From Aurantiochytrium sp. KH105 (taxonomy: Eukaryota > Sar > Bigyra > Thraustochytrida > Thraustochytriidae), in assembly GCA_003116975.1 (NCBI GenBank), contig BGKB01000087.1, positions 248,001-312,000 of the forward strand: DNA of 64,000 nt. The letters run 5' to 3'. Made by a program: the position numbers and the translations under genes. Below are positions 10,492-20,055 of this stretch, piece after piece (the first letter of the stretch is position 1; every line of letters starts with the position of its first letter). Below the pieces are notes generated by a model. The model did no database searches, had not been told where the DNA came from, and worked only from the letters and a program-made list of their open reading frames with translations.

Positions 10492-11757
10492 TTAGAGGTT
10501 CTCGCGGAGAACCTTGACGACACTCGGGTAAGCGAACCACTCCGGGATGTCCTCGCCGGCGCGGAGACGCTTGCGGAACTCGGTACCGGAGAGCTTGAGC
10601 GGCTTGGCGCCAGTCTCCTCGGCCTTGTCAGCAGTCATGTAGCCGTGCTCCTCGCCGCAGTAGACAAGGTTGAGCGAAGGGACAGTGCCCATACCGAGCT
10701 CGCTGGCGACCTCGCCGGCGAACTCCTGGGCGTCGTAGGCGCCGTAGTAGTCCTCGCCAGTGATGGAGCTCTTGGAGCCGGCCATGTCGCGGCCAACGAT
10801 GAAGTGCACGCCCATGCCGTTGTCCATCTGGCAGTAGTTCTTGCGGATGATCATGTGCTGGAGAGCCTCGCGGGGGCCGGCCATCTGCATGCTGTAGGGA
10901 AGGTAGGCGAAGACGATCTGGTCGTTGCCCTTGAGCTCGTTGTCCTGGAGGGTGAGGTAGGTCTTGTAGCGCACGGCACCGCTGATGTCATCCTGCTGGG
11001 TGGGGCCAACGGTGGGGTGGACGAGGACAACGTTGTTCTCAACGACGGCAGCCGAGCGGAGGAAGAGCTCGACGTGGGCGCGGTGGAGGGGGTTACGGCA
11101 CTGGAAGACGACGACGTTCTTGTCCTTGGGAAGCATCTCGCGGACCTCGCGCGGGGTCTGGCAGGGGATCTCGCGGGTGGGCAGCTGGAGGCCCTTGAGG
11201 GCGCCAGAGAGGTAGGTGTTGCCGCGCTCGAGGGCGACCATCATGGTACCGGGGTGGGCGAGCTCGGTGGTCTTGTAGCAGTTGTTGGTCTCCTTGACCT
11301 TGTCCGGGGTGTAGCGCTCCTCAATGTCCATGACAGCAAGGTCCTCGCCCTTGTACTGGAGGAGAACCTTCTTGCCGACGGTGAGGTCCTCGCGGTCGGT
11401 GTCGAGAACGACAGGGAGGCCGAAGAGGACGTCGTTGGTGAGGCGGTTGCGCTCCACGACGCTCTCGTAGTCGGCCTGGTTCATGAAGGAGGTGAGGGGG
11501 CTGAAGCCACCGTTGACCAGAAGCTCGACGTCGCAGGCGTTGCGGTCAGAGAGCTCCATGGTGGTGTCAACGCTGCTCTTGAGCTTCTGCTTCTCGGCCT
11601 CGTCCTTGACCATAAGGTCAACGAGCTCGCCGCCGTGCGCGGGAATGCCGGTCGACATGGCGCGGGTCGCCAGACGAAGGGTCAGCGGCTGCGCCACCGT
11701 CGCGCGTCCGAGGGCGACGCGCGTCGCGGCGCCGCCGAGGGCGCGGATAGCCTGCAT
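10492..11757 (-). CDS. ATP sulfurylase (sulfate adenylyltransferase)
   Basis: The 421-residue protein activates sulfate: ATP + sulfate to adenosine 5'-phosphosulfate + PPi. The nucleotide-binding motif QCRNPLHRAHVELF is complete, the second conserved motif reads GRDMAGSK, and the C-terminal LSGTEFR / IPEWFAYP signature is present. The enzyme stands alone: no APS-kinase or pyrophosphatase domain is fused. The start at ATG 11757 gives an N-terminus (MQAIRALGGAATRVALGRA, continuing to a second Met at MSTGIPAHGG) rich in Arg, Ala and Leu without acidic residues, as in a mitochondrial presequence. The upstream extension of the frame to 11979 is Ser/Arg-rich and probably leader. The second Met could give a cytosolic form. 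A long open frame on the opposite strand is a codon-bias shadow. Confidence 0.93.
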   Translation of the reverse strand: MQAIRALGGAATRVALGRATVAQPLTLRLATRAMSTGIPAHGGELVDLMVKDEAEKQKLKSSVDTTMELSDRNACDVELLVNGGFSPLTSFMNQADYESVVERNRLTNDVLFGLPVVLDTDREDLTVGKKVLLQYKGEDLAVMDIEERYTPDKVKETNNCYKTTELAHPGTMMVALERGNTYLSGALKGLQLPTREIPCQTPREVREMLPKDKNVVVFQCRNPLHRAHVELFLRSAAVVENNVVLVHPTVGPTQQDDISGAVRYKTYLTLQDNELKGNDQIVFAYLPYSMQMAGPREALQHMIIRKNYCQMDNGMGVHFIVGRDMAGSKSSITGEDYYGAYDAQEFAGEVASELGMGTVPSLNLVYCGEEHGYMTADKAEETGAKPLKLSGTEFRKRLRAGEDIPEWFAYPSVVKVLRENL

Positions 11758-12906
11758 TTTCCGGGGTGTTTGCTCCTGTTCGTCTGCTGTTGTTTCTACG
11801 CTAGCGGACGGCGTCGCTCTCGATGTCGATTTGCGCGCCCTCGCTCGCAAGACCACCGAGATCGAATCCTGCTCAGACTCCCTTGCAGACCCCTTTTGCA
11901 GCTGCGTATTAATGTTCTGCCAACCCGGAGGGGGGGGGCTAAAAAGGAGTTTAGTCACTGCCGCACATTCACAATCCATCCGCCTGGATCAACCAATGAA
12001 TGATGGTAAGACGCACTAGCAGACAACTAGTACTACTAACCTCTGCCTGCCTAGTAGGCCTGATAGGCCTAGGCTTAGGCCTAATTTTCGTAACTGTCAG
12101 ATCGTCTCTCGCCCCAGCCGAATAACACCTCGTGGATTTGGGGCAGTTTTGCGGAGCTGAGCTAGCGACGGACGCCAAATGGGAGCAAGAGCGGCCGACG
12201 GCAATGGGCAAGACGTTGATAATCGACAAGCAACTACTTATAGGTTTGACCTAATTATTGCCTGAGCCAACCGACCTCGGCGATACTTGTCAAAGCAGAG
12301 CAAGAAATTCTGGCTTCTCGAACAGAACATGGCGAGTGTCGAGAACAGGCCTATCGTAAAATTTTGCTAGCGCCCGTCAGACGATGAGTAGAGGTCGCTG
12401 TTCACCTGTTAGAGGCTTCACTTGAGACCATGGTCTCAAGAAAGTTTTTGATCTTACATGCTTGAGAAAACGCCAAAGGTTATTACCGTCGCGCGCAAGA
12501 CACATGCATGCGAATTGCCCTGAAAAGTAAAGAGAAGTTTGTTAATTGAACACTGAGAAATGCAAATTCCTCCTTGATTCTGTCCAGAGGATTTTGCTTT
12601 CCCTGGTACACAAACGATTTACATCGTTTTACCTTGTACAGGAAATGGAACATCACGAGAGGAATAGAAAATAGGTTCATCATGGACTTGGGTTTTGGCC
12701 GACCTTGTAGAGTACACTGCTTGCTTGATTAGCAAGGTCTAACTGTCGCTTATGAGGCGCCAAGACCATTTTCATAGGCTATTAGTCGTTTTGGTTGCAA
12801 GCTTGCAAGCTATAGCTTGTTTGTTTGTTTGTTTGCTTTCTTGCAATGTTTGCGCGCATTTGTTTGCTTGCGAGATTGACCCAGCCGTCTTGTCGTGTCT
12901 CTTCTC
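11758..12906. other. Intergenic: ATP sulfurylase promoter side and 3' flank of CHMP4
   Basis: About 1.15 kb. The part next to ATP sulfurylase is GC-rich leader and promoter; the part from about 12000 to 12850 is distinctly AT-richer with only short frames. A short GTTT run lies near 12815-12835. No gene or RNA gene is recognised. Confidence 0.55.
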
Positions 12907-13614
12907 TCAGACAAGAGCGACCGGTCTCGGAGGTACCGCTGGCCTAGGAGGCACTACCGGCGAGGGCTTGGCCATCGTCGCAGCTTGGGCCGCAGATACA
13001 GGCTTGGGAACAGGTGCGAGAGGCGCTGAAGGGAGCGCGTTGATAACATCGTCCACTGCGCATTCTTGGTCGAGCTCAGCGAGTTCGGCTGCAAGGTCAT
13101 CCTCGTCATAGTCGTAGCCAGAGAGAGGCTCGGCAAGAAGGTTATCTACCTCCTCCATGGTCTGCATGGTCTCTGCGACGTCATCCTGCAAGTCATGAAG
13201 CTCGTCAACATCAATTTTATCGTAGGCGGTCTTGAGAGCGTCCTTGCCCACGCGCAGACCTTTGATGACCTCCTGGGTGCCAATGGCGCTCTCCACGGCA
13301 AAGGCCTGCTGCTCAAGGTTAGAGATGGCCCCGTAAAGTTTCTCCACCTCTTTGTTGATCATCTTTTTCTTGCGCAACTTGCTAATCGCCGCCTGCTTGT
13401 TCCCCTTGGCCGCGAGGACCTTGGCCTCCTTTGCAAGAACCTTTTGCTGCCCTTCGAGATGTTCGACCCGTGCCTGCAGGCGTTTCGCGGTGTCTTCCAC
13501 CTGGCCCTTATTTTGCACGGCTTGCGCCTGCGCGGCCTTGGTCTTTTGCGCCTGGCGTTGCTCGCGCTTGGCCTTGCTCCTGCCGGGTCGTACAGCGCTC
13601 ATAAAGGACCGCAT
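12907..13614 (-). CDS. ESCRT-III subunit SNF7/CHMP4 (Vps32) family
   Basis: The 235-residue protein starts at ATG 13614 (MRSFMSAVRPGRSKAKREQR), which fits the length of CHMP4/Snf7 proteins (about 220-240). The first two-thirds are basic and helical, including KQAAISKLRKKKMINKEVEK, which matches the helix 1-2 core that binds membrane and polymerises. The C-terminal third is acidic (DYDEDDLAAELAELDQE), the autoinhibitory helix 5/6 region typical of the family. The tail is unusual: two PPRP motifs within PSPVVPPRPAVPPRPVALV suggest an SH3- or Bro1/ALIX-type partner. It should form membrane-remodelling filaments in multivesicular-body sorting and abscission, with Vps4. The frame continues upstream to 14352, but that part is Ser/Arg-rich and not family-like. 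Confidence 0.85.
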   Translation of the reverse strand: MRSFMSAVRPGRSKAKREQRQAQKTKAAQAQAVQNKGQVEDTAKRLQARVEHLEGQQKVLAKEAKVLAAKGNKQAAISKLRKKKMINKEVEKLYGAISNLEQQAFAVESAIGTQEVIKGLRVGKDALKTAYDKIDVDELHDLQDDVAETMQTMEEVDNLLAEPLSGYDYDEDDLAAELAELDQECAVDDVINALPSAPLAPVPKPVSAAQAATMAKPSPVVPPRPAVPPRPVALV

Positions 13615-14845
13615 CTTGCTTTCCACCAGCGAGCAAGCGCGCGAGCGGGCGAGCGAGCGAACGAGCGGGCGAGCGAGCGAACGAGCGAGCGGCTGTGACC
13701 TGTGCGCTCTCTGCCCCTTGTGTGTCGGTCTGGCGGTTCGAGCTGCTGCTGATTCTGGTTTTGCCTGAAGCGTAGTCTTGCGTCTCGCCGGTGCGTCCGA
13801 CGTGCGCGGCGCGGCAGAGCCGTAGTTGCCGCAGCGTTGCGCGTCCCAAGTAGGCACTGGTTCTACAGCCAGACGGGACTGCCTGGAACCTGCCGCAAAA
13901 TCCTGGACTCTGGACGGTCGGGAACGGGACCTCGACACTCGAGCTCGTTCTCCAACTTGACTTGACTCGACGCGACTTGACGCAAGCTGCCGGCCGCCGC
14001 CGCAGCAGCAGCAGCTCTCGCCCTCCATCTCTCCCCGCGGTCGGGGGCGGCTGCGGCCAGCGAAGTGGGGGTGGCGCGACGCCGCTGCGAGGAGCACGGG
14101 CAGAAGAAAGCCAGCGTGCGCTGTTACGAAAGACCCCGAAAAACAAAAACGGAAGGTGTGTGCAGACTGGCCGGCCTCTACGACACTGGCCAGTGGGCGT
14201 TGGCAAGGTGGCGAGCCGGCTGGCTGGCTTCGGCCGGCAGAGCGTCCGCGCAGCTGCAGCTGCAACCGCGGGGAGAATGGAGAGAGAAACAAGTGCCGAG
14301 GCAGCTGCAAACACTGCGCTGATGCGTTCGTTGGCTTGACAGTGAGAATCACTCGCTCGCTCCACGGGCGGGAGAACTTGAGATCGTCCGTGTGTTTTCC
14401 GATCGTGGTAGTATAGGCCTACTTGGAGAGAATGTCCTGCAGAGTAGCAGCTTCAGTGGCTCAACGAATGATAAGCCTAGACCTAGATCGTGATCGTGAT
14501 CGTGATACTGCTCGTGATCGTGATACTGCTCGAAGCAGACGAGGATCCCAACAGACATGGCAGCTCCGAGTCGTTCTCCATTTTTTTCCAATCCGTCACT
14601 ATGGGGAAAAGCTCGGCATTTCCCGAGTGCAGTGGTGCGAGTAAAATCGCCCTGTTTCACGTCCCTTTGCAAGCCCATTCTCGGTGAGTCGGTGTAGTTA
14701 TTTCGTGCTTGGCAATGCTCATCACGCGAGGTCTTCTTGTAAGGCATTGCTATACCTTGCTGCCAATGAGCCTGTGCAAAGAACCGGTCGTGGCGGGGGA
14801 GGGAGTGTGAACAACGCAGGGGCGTATCGGAGAATGTTGCAGATC
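13615..14845. other. Intergenic, CHMP4 5' region; no gene supported
   Basis: About 1.2 kb. It begins with a GAGCGAGCGAACGAGC-type repeat (about 13625-13690) directly upstream of the CHMP4 start, then GC-rich sequence, and near 14485-14530 a GTGATCGTGATACTGCTC repeat. Several overlapping frames on both strands are compositionally biased and match nothing recognisable. Confidence 0.5.
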
Positions 14846-16138
14846 TCAGAGTCGACTGGGCCCTTCGTCCGCAGAGTAGACGGCCAACAAGGCTTCCAGA
14901 AGCGCACCACGTTGCGTGTGATCGCCCCCAAGCCGAGCATTGAGGACGAGCAAGTCTCTCCACGACGTCCGGGTCTGGACCCAAGCCGAAAACAGTAGCA
15001 GTGTGGCGTTGATAGCGCCGGAGCGAATGCAACAACCTTGACAGCCCAGGCTGCACAGAAATGATTCGCGGAGCCGGGCAAGAAGGGAAACAGCGTCCAT
15101 CGTCTGGATATGAACAGCGCAATCGTGGACATCTTGCTCAAGTTCTCGCCGCCTCGCATTCCACTTGAGCCGCGCTAACTCGGACGAAGATTCTTGCCAC
15201 AATCTCTCGACCGAAAGAATTGCCCCCGGCAAGACTTGCATCAAGGCCCTGGTACTGCAGAGCAAAAGCTCGCCCATGATGCAACACGTTGCAAGACTTT
15301 GCCAATCTGGGTGTACGAGAGAAAGTCGTTCAACTGCAGGTGTCCACAGAGCTGGCGCACAACGCATGATCCATGTATCGGCGGTGAAGCTGCGTCCAGA
15401 TACCGCCGCGTAGGCTGATCCCGAGGAGGAGCAGGAACCGGAGGAGAGAGAAGGCCGTGTACATCGCAACTGCGATGCCCAGCTTGTACCTGAGTGAAGA
15501 CGAACCCCATGTGCAAAGCATGTATCGCCTCGTGCATCAGCGTTTCCATTTCTGTGAGCATCAGCTCTTTGCGACTGGAAAAGAGGGAGCACAGACACAA
15601 GCCCGTGGAGACACGCAGTCTCATTTGCATCGTCTCGAGATATTAGATTTGCGTCATTGGCCTGCCGGTGCCGCCTCCTTCTCTCGTCAAAAGTGCTATG
15701 AGAAAATCTAAAGTCATCTTTACGATGGCGTACAACGCCCTCCTCGTGCTTGCAGCGCTGCAAAGAGTCCTCGAGATGGTCATCTCGACAAAGGCCAAGG
15801 CTTTGGACTAAACTTTGGTTATTCATCTCTGCACGGTCCTTGTTCAAAGCAGCTTCCACAGACTGCAGGCGGCGCCGGGCGCATGCCCTCGCATGTGGGC
15901 ACCCCATCCGCACACTTCTTCGCGCAAGTGAGCTCGGCTCGCCCGTCGTCTCGCTTCTCTTGGTCGGGTTGCTCCTGTGCCCGAGCTGCTGCTGCATGTC
16001 CGTCTCCTCGTCCATCTCGCTCTGCACAACGGGCGGTACTCGCGCAAGCAAGAGTTGCCGGTTTCTCTTCACCAAGCCTGGCCAGAGCGCATGGGGCGCG
16101 GAGGCCTCCCCAACCATGTCAATGGCGCAGGTCTGCAT
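14846..16138 (-). CDS. Hypothetical protein, frame uncertain
   Basis: A 430-codon minus-strand frame is open from ATG 16138. This is longer than expected by chance in this less GC-rich stretch, but no domain is recognised. The C-terminal 170 residues (region ELARLKWNARRRELEQDV, then SLLARLRESF) look protein-like. The other two minus frames also contain protein-like pieces here: a hydrophobic segment (MYTAFSLLRFLLLLGISLRG) at about 15390-15460 and a segment METLMHEAIHALHMG at about 15515-15560. That pattern fits an intron-bearing gene, a decayed gene or assembly frameshifts better than one clean gene. The boundaries are therefore provisional, and the frame could also be spurious. Confidence 0.3.
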   Translation of the reverse strand: MQTCAIDMVGEASAPHALWPGLVKRNRQLLLARVPPVVQSEMDEETDMQQQLGHRSNPTKRSETTGEPSSLARRSVRMGCPHARACARRRLQSVEAALNKDRAEMNNQSLVQSLGLCRDDHLEDSLQRCKHEEGVVRHRKDDFRFSHSTFDERRRRHRQANDANLISRDDANETACLHGLVSVLPLFQSQRADAHRNGNADARGDTCFAHGVRLHSGTSWASQLRCTRPSLSSGSCSSSGSAYAAVSGRSFTADTWIMRCAPALWTPAVERLSLVHPDWQSLATCCIMGELLLCSTRALMQVLPGAILSVERLWQESSSELARLKWNARRRELEQDVHDCAVHIQTMDAVSLLARLRESFLCSLGCQGCCIRSGAINATLLLFSAWVQTRTSWRDLLVLNARLGGDHTQRGALLEALLAVYSADEGPSRL

Positions 16139-17000
16139 TGCTGCAAGAACTCCCTATTCTTGACCGGTGAATGAATGCAGGGGTAATGATCATCGATTTG
16201 TGGGTTGATGAGGTTTCTCTCCAGGTATGGCCTCGGCGCCACCATGGGTTCGATGCACATCCTCGCACAGCAGCGATGGCAAGCAAAGAGAGCGTAGCAC
16301 AGCCTTCCCACCCAAGCTTCAATTGTCCTCGTCGATGAGACATGGTCAGCAACGAGATGCCAAAACGCATTCTTTTTTTGATCTGGTCAGATTGCACGTC
16401 CACAGCGAAGGCAAATTGTGGAGCGCACTACGCGCTTGTCTTCCAACTCGTGATGGCGTTGACAGGGGTGAAGCAGAGGCAGGCAGACAAGGGTGACGAC
16501 CAGCTCTGTGCAATTTACAGAAGAAAAAAAAACTTGCTTCTTTCCTTTTTTCTCATTTTCCTGGGCTATGTCGAGCCAGCACATGGCAACTTTACAAACG
16601 ACATCATTAATTCTAGGGCACATAGTTCGACTTTCCGCGCATGTAGAAAGGACTGCAGAAGCTAGCGCAAGCCCCTCGAACGAGTGGCACGACCATCATC
16701 TCGGTCGACGTCTAGGACAGGTGTTGAGCAGGACTTGCCTCGCAAACGGCCACGGAGTGACTGTGAAGAAGGTCGAGACAGTCCTTGCGAGCAAAATGGA
16801 AGAGAGTCCAGACTTTCCCGAGGAGATTTGGTCTTGAGCATTGTGGAAAAAGAAATTGGAGAAGAAAAGGAGAACAGCAAAGCGAGAAGAGCGCCCTCCT
16901 CCATATAGGCAGGTGCGTGTGACCTCGATATGGTGTGAAAGACCCGAAAAGAATACAATCCAGCGTAGAATGTAGGTCGGCTAGCTGAGTTTGAAGCGAA
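16139..17000. other. Unresolved stretch downstream of the EF-hand gene
   Basis: About 860 bases with short minus-strand frames (16119-16403 and 16387-16623) that look weakly protein-like and could be further exons of, or relics related to, the hypothetical gene at 14846-16138. No splice-site set joining them could be justified. No RNA gene is recognised. Confidence 0.4.
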
Positions 17001-17819
17001 CTACACCTTGTCAGCGCTGGCCTCTTTTGTAGTGCGACCATCGCCAGTGAACCCGATGATGATGATCTCGGCGCGCTCCATACGATGGATGAGAACAGCG
17101 TTTGCGATAATGAGAGCCATGACAGCCCGAATAAAAATGGGCCAGTCTTTACGAGAAAGTCTGGTCTTGGAGCCTGTATAGTCTCGATAGAGCGATGAGA
17201 TGTCCTCGATGTCGGTATCCGTGAGCGCGACGTTGGCAGGAATGCGCGAGATGAGGTTTTCAAGTTCGGTGGCGTCAACGAGCCCACTCTGGTCCTGGTC
17301 TACCTCTTCAAAGAGTCGCATTGCGGCTGGCTCAAAGTCGTAGCGCGAAAATATTGTTGTGCATATTTCGTATACTGCACTGTCCATCTTATCGGCACGG
17401 ACGAGGACAAGCTCCCACAGAGGACGGCCGAAGATTGCCTCCATTGTCGCGAGTGAGGGGTTGCAGCAGCAGCGGAAGAGAGCAATCATGCCCAGCTCGC
17501 AGCAAAACATGAGGGGGCAGCACACGCACGTCAGCAGGCACGCTGTCAGGGCTACCGCAAGTCGCACCGGGCAGCAAAGGACGGCGACGAGAGGGTTCTC
17601 TTCTTTTACCCCTGCCTGGTTTTCATCGAATCGCCCGTCGCGGTCGCCGTGGCCTACCCTGGCGCCCAGGGGGTCATTCACCGAGTGCCCGTGCGCCTCC
17701 CCGATGAAGGGCGTGGTCTCTCCATCGTCCACCTCGCCAGCCGCCTCGTCGGGCCTCATCGCTGCAGCTGCTGCGGTTGCCGCTGGCTGCTCCAACAAGA
17801 TCTTTGGTTTGCCATCCAT
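17001..17819 (-). CDS. EF-hand calcium-binding membrane protein
   Basis: The first ATG of the frame is at 17819 (MDGKPKILLEQ), giving 272 residues. An acidic, disordered N-terminus is followed by a Cys-rich hydrophobic segment at about 85-120 (LTACLLTCVCCPLMFCCELG), which is membrane-embedded or palmitoylated. One canonical EF-hand loop lies at residues 174-185 (DQDQSGLVDATE), with Asp at 1, 3 and 9, Ser at 5 and Glu at 12. A second, degenerate helix-loop region follows (DTDIEDISSLYRDY). A hydrophobic segment near 236-248 (VMALIIANAVLIH) may be a second membrane contact. This suggests a Ca2+-responsive protein at a membrane. Partner and process are unknown, and it is not a classical calmodulin or NCS protein. 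Confidence 0.72.
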   Translation of the reverse strand: MDGKPKILLEQPAATAAAAAMRPDEAAGEVDDGETTPFIGEAHGHSVNDPLGARVGHGDRDGRFDENQAGVKEENPLVAVLCCPVRLAVALTACLLTCVCCPLMFCCELGMIALFRCCCNPSLATMEAIFGRPLWELVLVRADKMDSAVYEICTTIFSRYDFEPAAMRLFEEVDQDQSGLVDATELENLISRIPANVALTDTDIEDISSLYRDYTGSKTRLSRKDWPIFIRAVMALIIANAVLIHRMERAEIIIIGFTGDGRTTKEASADKV

Positions 17820-18156
17820 GTCAATCAAACAAAGGCTGACAGACCAGTTGTTATTGCTACACCAAAATGACCTCTTTCAGCCATCGCGTGCTCCACCGTA
17901 TCGTGGATCGCGTGAAAAGAGGATTGACGAAGTCTGATCATGAGCGAGAAATCTTTTGTTTATGTCAGAACGTAAGGTACAATCGCGTCAGAGAAACGAA
18001 AAACGAAGAACCTGAAACGTTTTGGAGATGGTAGATGAATGAAGTAGCCATGCCAGAGGAGCCAAACCTCTCGACATGCGGGCGGGAACTAAGCGTAAGA
18101 AGAACATATTCGAATCGCGGACAAAGACAAGCGGCAATTCTTCTGCATTGTTGTCA
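17820..18156. other. Short intergenic region, EF-hand promoter side
   Basis: 337 bases between the EF-hand gene start and the stop of the GT8-like gene, both on the minus strand. It should hold the EF-hand promoter and the GT8-like 3' end. No gene or strong motif is seen. Confidence 0.6.
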
Positions 18157-20055
18157 TCATTGGCGAATATGGCCAACCTTATCGGCGATTTTGTCGAATC
18201 GATCAAACTCGCCGAAAAGAAAGTCTTTGTCGGCCTGTGTGTTGCCCAAGATGAGCTTGTCGATGAACTCTGGGACGTAGTGTACAATCAGTCCCTGTCG
18301 GTGAGGAAGTGGCTGGTTTTCTAAAAAGGCCATATTGTTGTATCGGGAGTCGAGGGAGCCGAAACCTTGGGCGGTGAGAAAGTCGTTGAGAAAATCCTGC
18401 TCGCAAAGTGCTGCGTCAGGGAAGCGCTTGCGGCCTTGCATGAGCTTTCGATAAGCTTCGTGGCTTGGCTTTGCGATGAAGACACCGCCGTTGAAATACC
18501 TTCGCTGAGGAAGCCTAACTACCTCATCGACGCCACACGCGATGAGTCCTGCGTCGCACTTTCTCCACATATCACTGATGTCGCCCACAATAAAGGTGTC
18601 AAGATCTGTGTAAATAATGGCGTCGTAGTCCGTCAAGTTCCACATTTGCAGCTTGGTGAACTGGTACATGTATCTCCTGTCCCGAGCCTTTTCCACGTCG
18701 CAGAGAAGGGGGTCTACCCTTATTTCAACCCCGCCTCGCTCGCGGAGCCACTTTCGAATAGCAGGATGTGGGTTGTCACCGGTGTAGATGATTCCCATCT
18801 GCGACCATGGAATTTTCCCATTAATGTGCATGCTGAGAAAATGACGTTCGACGACCCCCAGATCGAGAGAATGCAAGCCGTCAGCATGAGGAGGGGTAGG
18901 CGTCAAAAGAGTCGCGTAGAGTGCCCGCTTTGCAACCTCTTGCCGTGCGGCGGACATGAAGTTCGCCAACCGATTGTCAACGTCGTTGATCGCATCTTGG
19001 AGGAATGCGCGATCATCTTCGTTTCCAAGCCGCTCTAAGTTCTCAAGGCCGACCGCAACTTTGGTTTGAGCAATGCTGCGGGCACGATAGGTGTCATGGA
19101 CGCGGCCGCTGAATCTTGAATCGAAGTAGCTCTTTCGGTGAGCAGGAACGAGCTTACGGAGAAAGTCCCGCCCGCACTCGCCATCATTCTCGACGGGAGG
19201 AATGAAGCGCTCGATCGTTCGTGTGAACGAGCTGCACATCTCCTGTGAAGGTGTCAAAACCAGCACAGCATCATCCATGACCTGGGTGGGAAGGAAATTT
19301 TCAACTTGACCTCCACAGGCGTCAACATTTTGCACGCATTGTGAGGTGATTCCCCTCAGGTCTCCGAGCACCAGCGAATTGGGTTCCATGACAACAACCT
19401 GGGGGTACTGTAACATACACCAGGCATGAAACTTTGACAACGCATGAGATGTCGATCCAAAGGAGAGCCGTTTCCTTTTCGTCTTGCAATATACCTCAGG
19501 AAGGACCAATATGGGCACACCGAGCTCTGCAAGCCAAGCACGAAGCTCTGATGGTCCGTTCCCTGAGCTCAGGACGACCATGTCACTCCAGGAAATCATA
19601 CCAACATCATGCTTACTGAGCATGTGGCGCTTGAATGCTAAGACAGCGTCGCGGTTCCAGTTTCGCGAGGCATCCAAAAAGGTGGCCCAAATTTCGTGGC
19701 CTGGTCGTGCTCGCCCCGGGACTGGCATCGAGAGATTGGATGTCCAGCTCTTGCTTGGCTGCAAGGCTTCAAAGATAGAGATGTCTTGATGTTGCAGAAA
19801 GCTCGTTCCTCTGAAGACACTCATCACACTCAAGAGCATTGTCAAAGCAAAGATGACTTTCAATGCAGTGGCGTGGTTCATGTTCGCTGCTTTTGCAGTC
19901 CAGCTGCGAACCACGCCAAGCATATTTCCCAACAAAGGCGAGGACAGTAAGGATCGTAACGAAGGCAACGCGCCGAAAGAGGGAAGACGACGACGTTCGG
20001 CCTTGCTTTCACTCTCGCACGTTAGCCGGTCACGCACGGGTGTCGTCTCAAGCAT
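18157..20055 (-). CDS. Type II membrane glycosyltransferase, two GT8-like halves
   Basis: The open frame codes for 632 residues. A single N-terminal hydrophobic span (ALKVIFALTMLLSVMSVF, about residues 63-82) predicts a Golgi type II membrane protein; the true start could be M1 or M59 (MNHATALK). Two similar halves follow. The C-terminal half (about 370-600) has the glycogenin/galactinol-synthase-like GT8 pattern: IIYTDLDTFIVGDISDMW with the metal-binding DxD at D484-D486, then GVDEVVRLPQRRYFNGGVFIAK. The N-terminal half (about 115-330) repeats the layout (HAWCMLQYPQVVVMEPNSLV) but has E-P-N (224-226) where the DxD should be, so it is probably non-catalytic. It should transfer a sugar from a nucleotide-sugar donor with retention of configuration; donor and acceptor are unknown. 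Confidence 0.78.
   Translation of the reverse strand: MLETTPVRDRLTCESESKAERRRLPSFGALPSLRSLLSSPLLGNMLGVVRSWTAKAANMNHATALKVIFALTMLLSVMSVFRGTSFLQHQDISIFEALQPSKSWTSNLSMPVPGRARPGHEIWATFLDASRNWNRDAVLAFKRHMLSKHDVGMISWSDMVVLSSGNGPSELRAWLAELGVPILVLPEVYCKTKRKRLSFGSTSHALSKFHAWCMLQYPQVVVMEPNSLVLGDLRGITSQCVQNVDACGGQVENFLPTQVMDDAVLVLTPSQEMCSSFTRTIERFIPPVENDGECGRDFLRKLVPAHRKSYFDSRFSGRVHDTYRARSIAQTKVAVGLENLERLGNEDDRAFLQDAINDVDNRLANFMSAARQEVAKRALYATLLTPTPPHADGLHSLDLGVVERHFLSMHINGKIPWSQMGIIYTGDNPHPAIRKWLRERGGVEIRVDPLLCDVEKARDRRYMYQFTKLQMWNLTDYDAIIYTDLDTFIVGDISDMWRKCDAGLIACGVDEVVRLPQRRYFNGGVFIAKPSHEAYRKLMQGRKRFPDAALCEQDFLNDFLTAQGFGSLDSRYNNMAFLENQPLPHRQGLIVHYVPEFIDKLILGNTQADKDFLFGEFDRFDKIADKVGHIRQ

Noticed and set aside
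10465-12003. 512-codon plus-strand frame fully overlapping ATP sulfurylase
   Set aside because: It is antisense to a certain enzyme gene and is rich in Val, Leu, Glu and Gly, as expected when a GC3-biased gene is read backwards. Shadow of codon bias.
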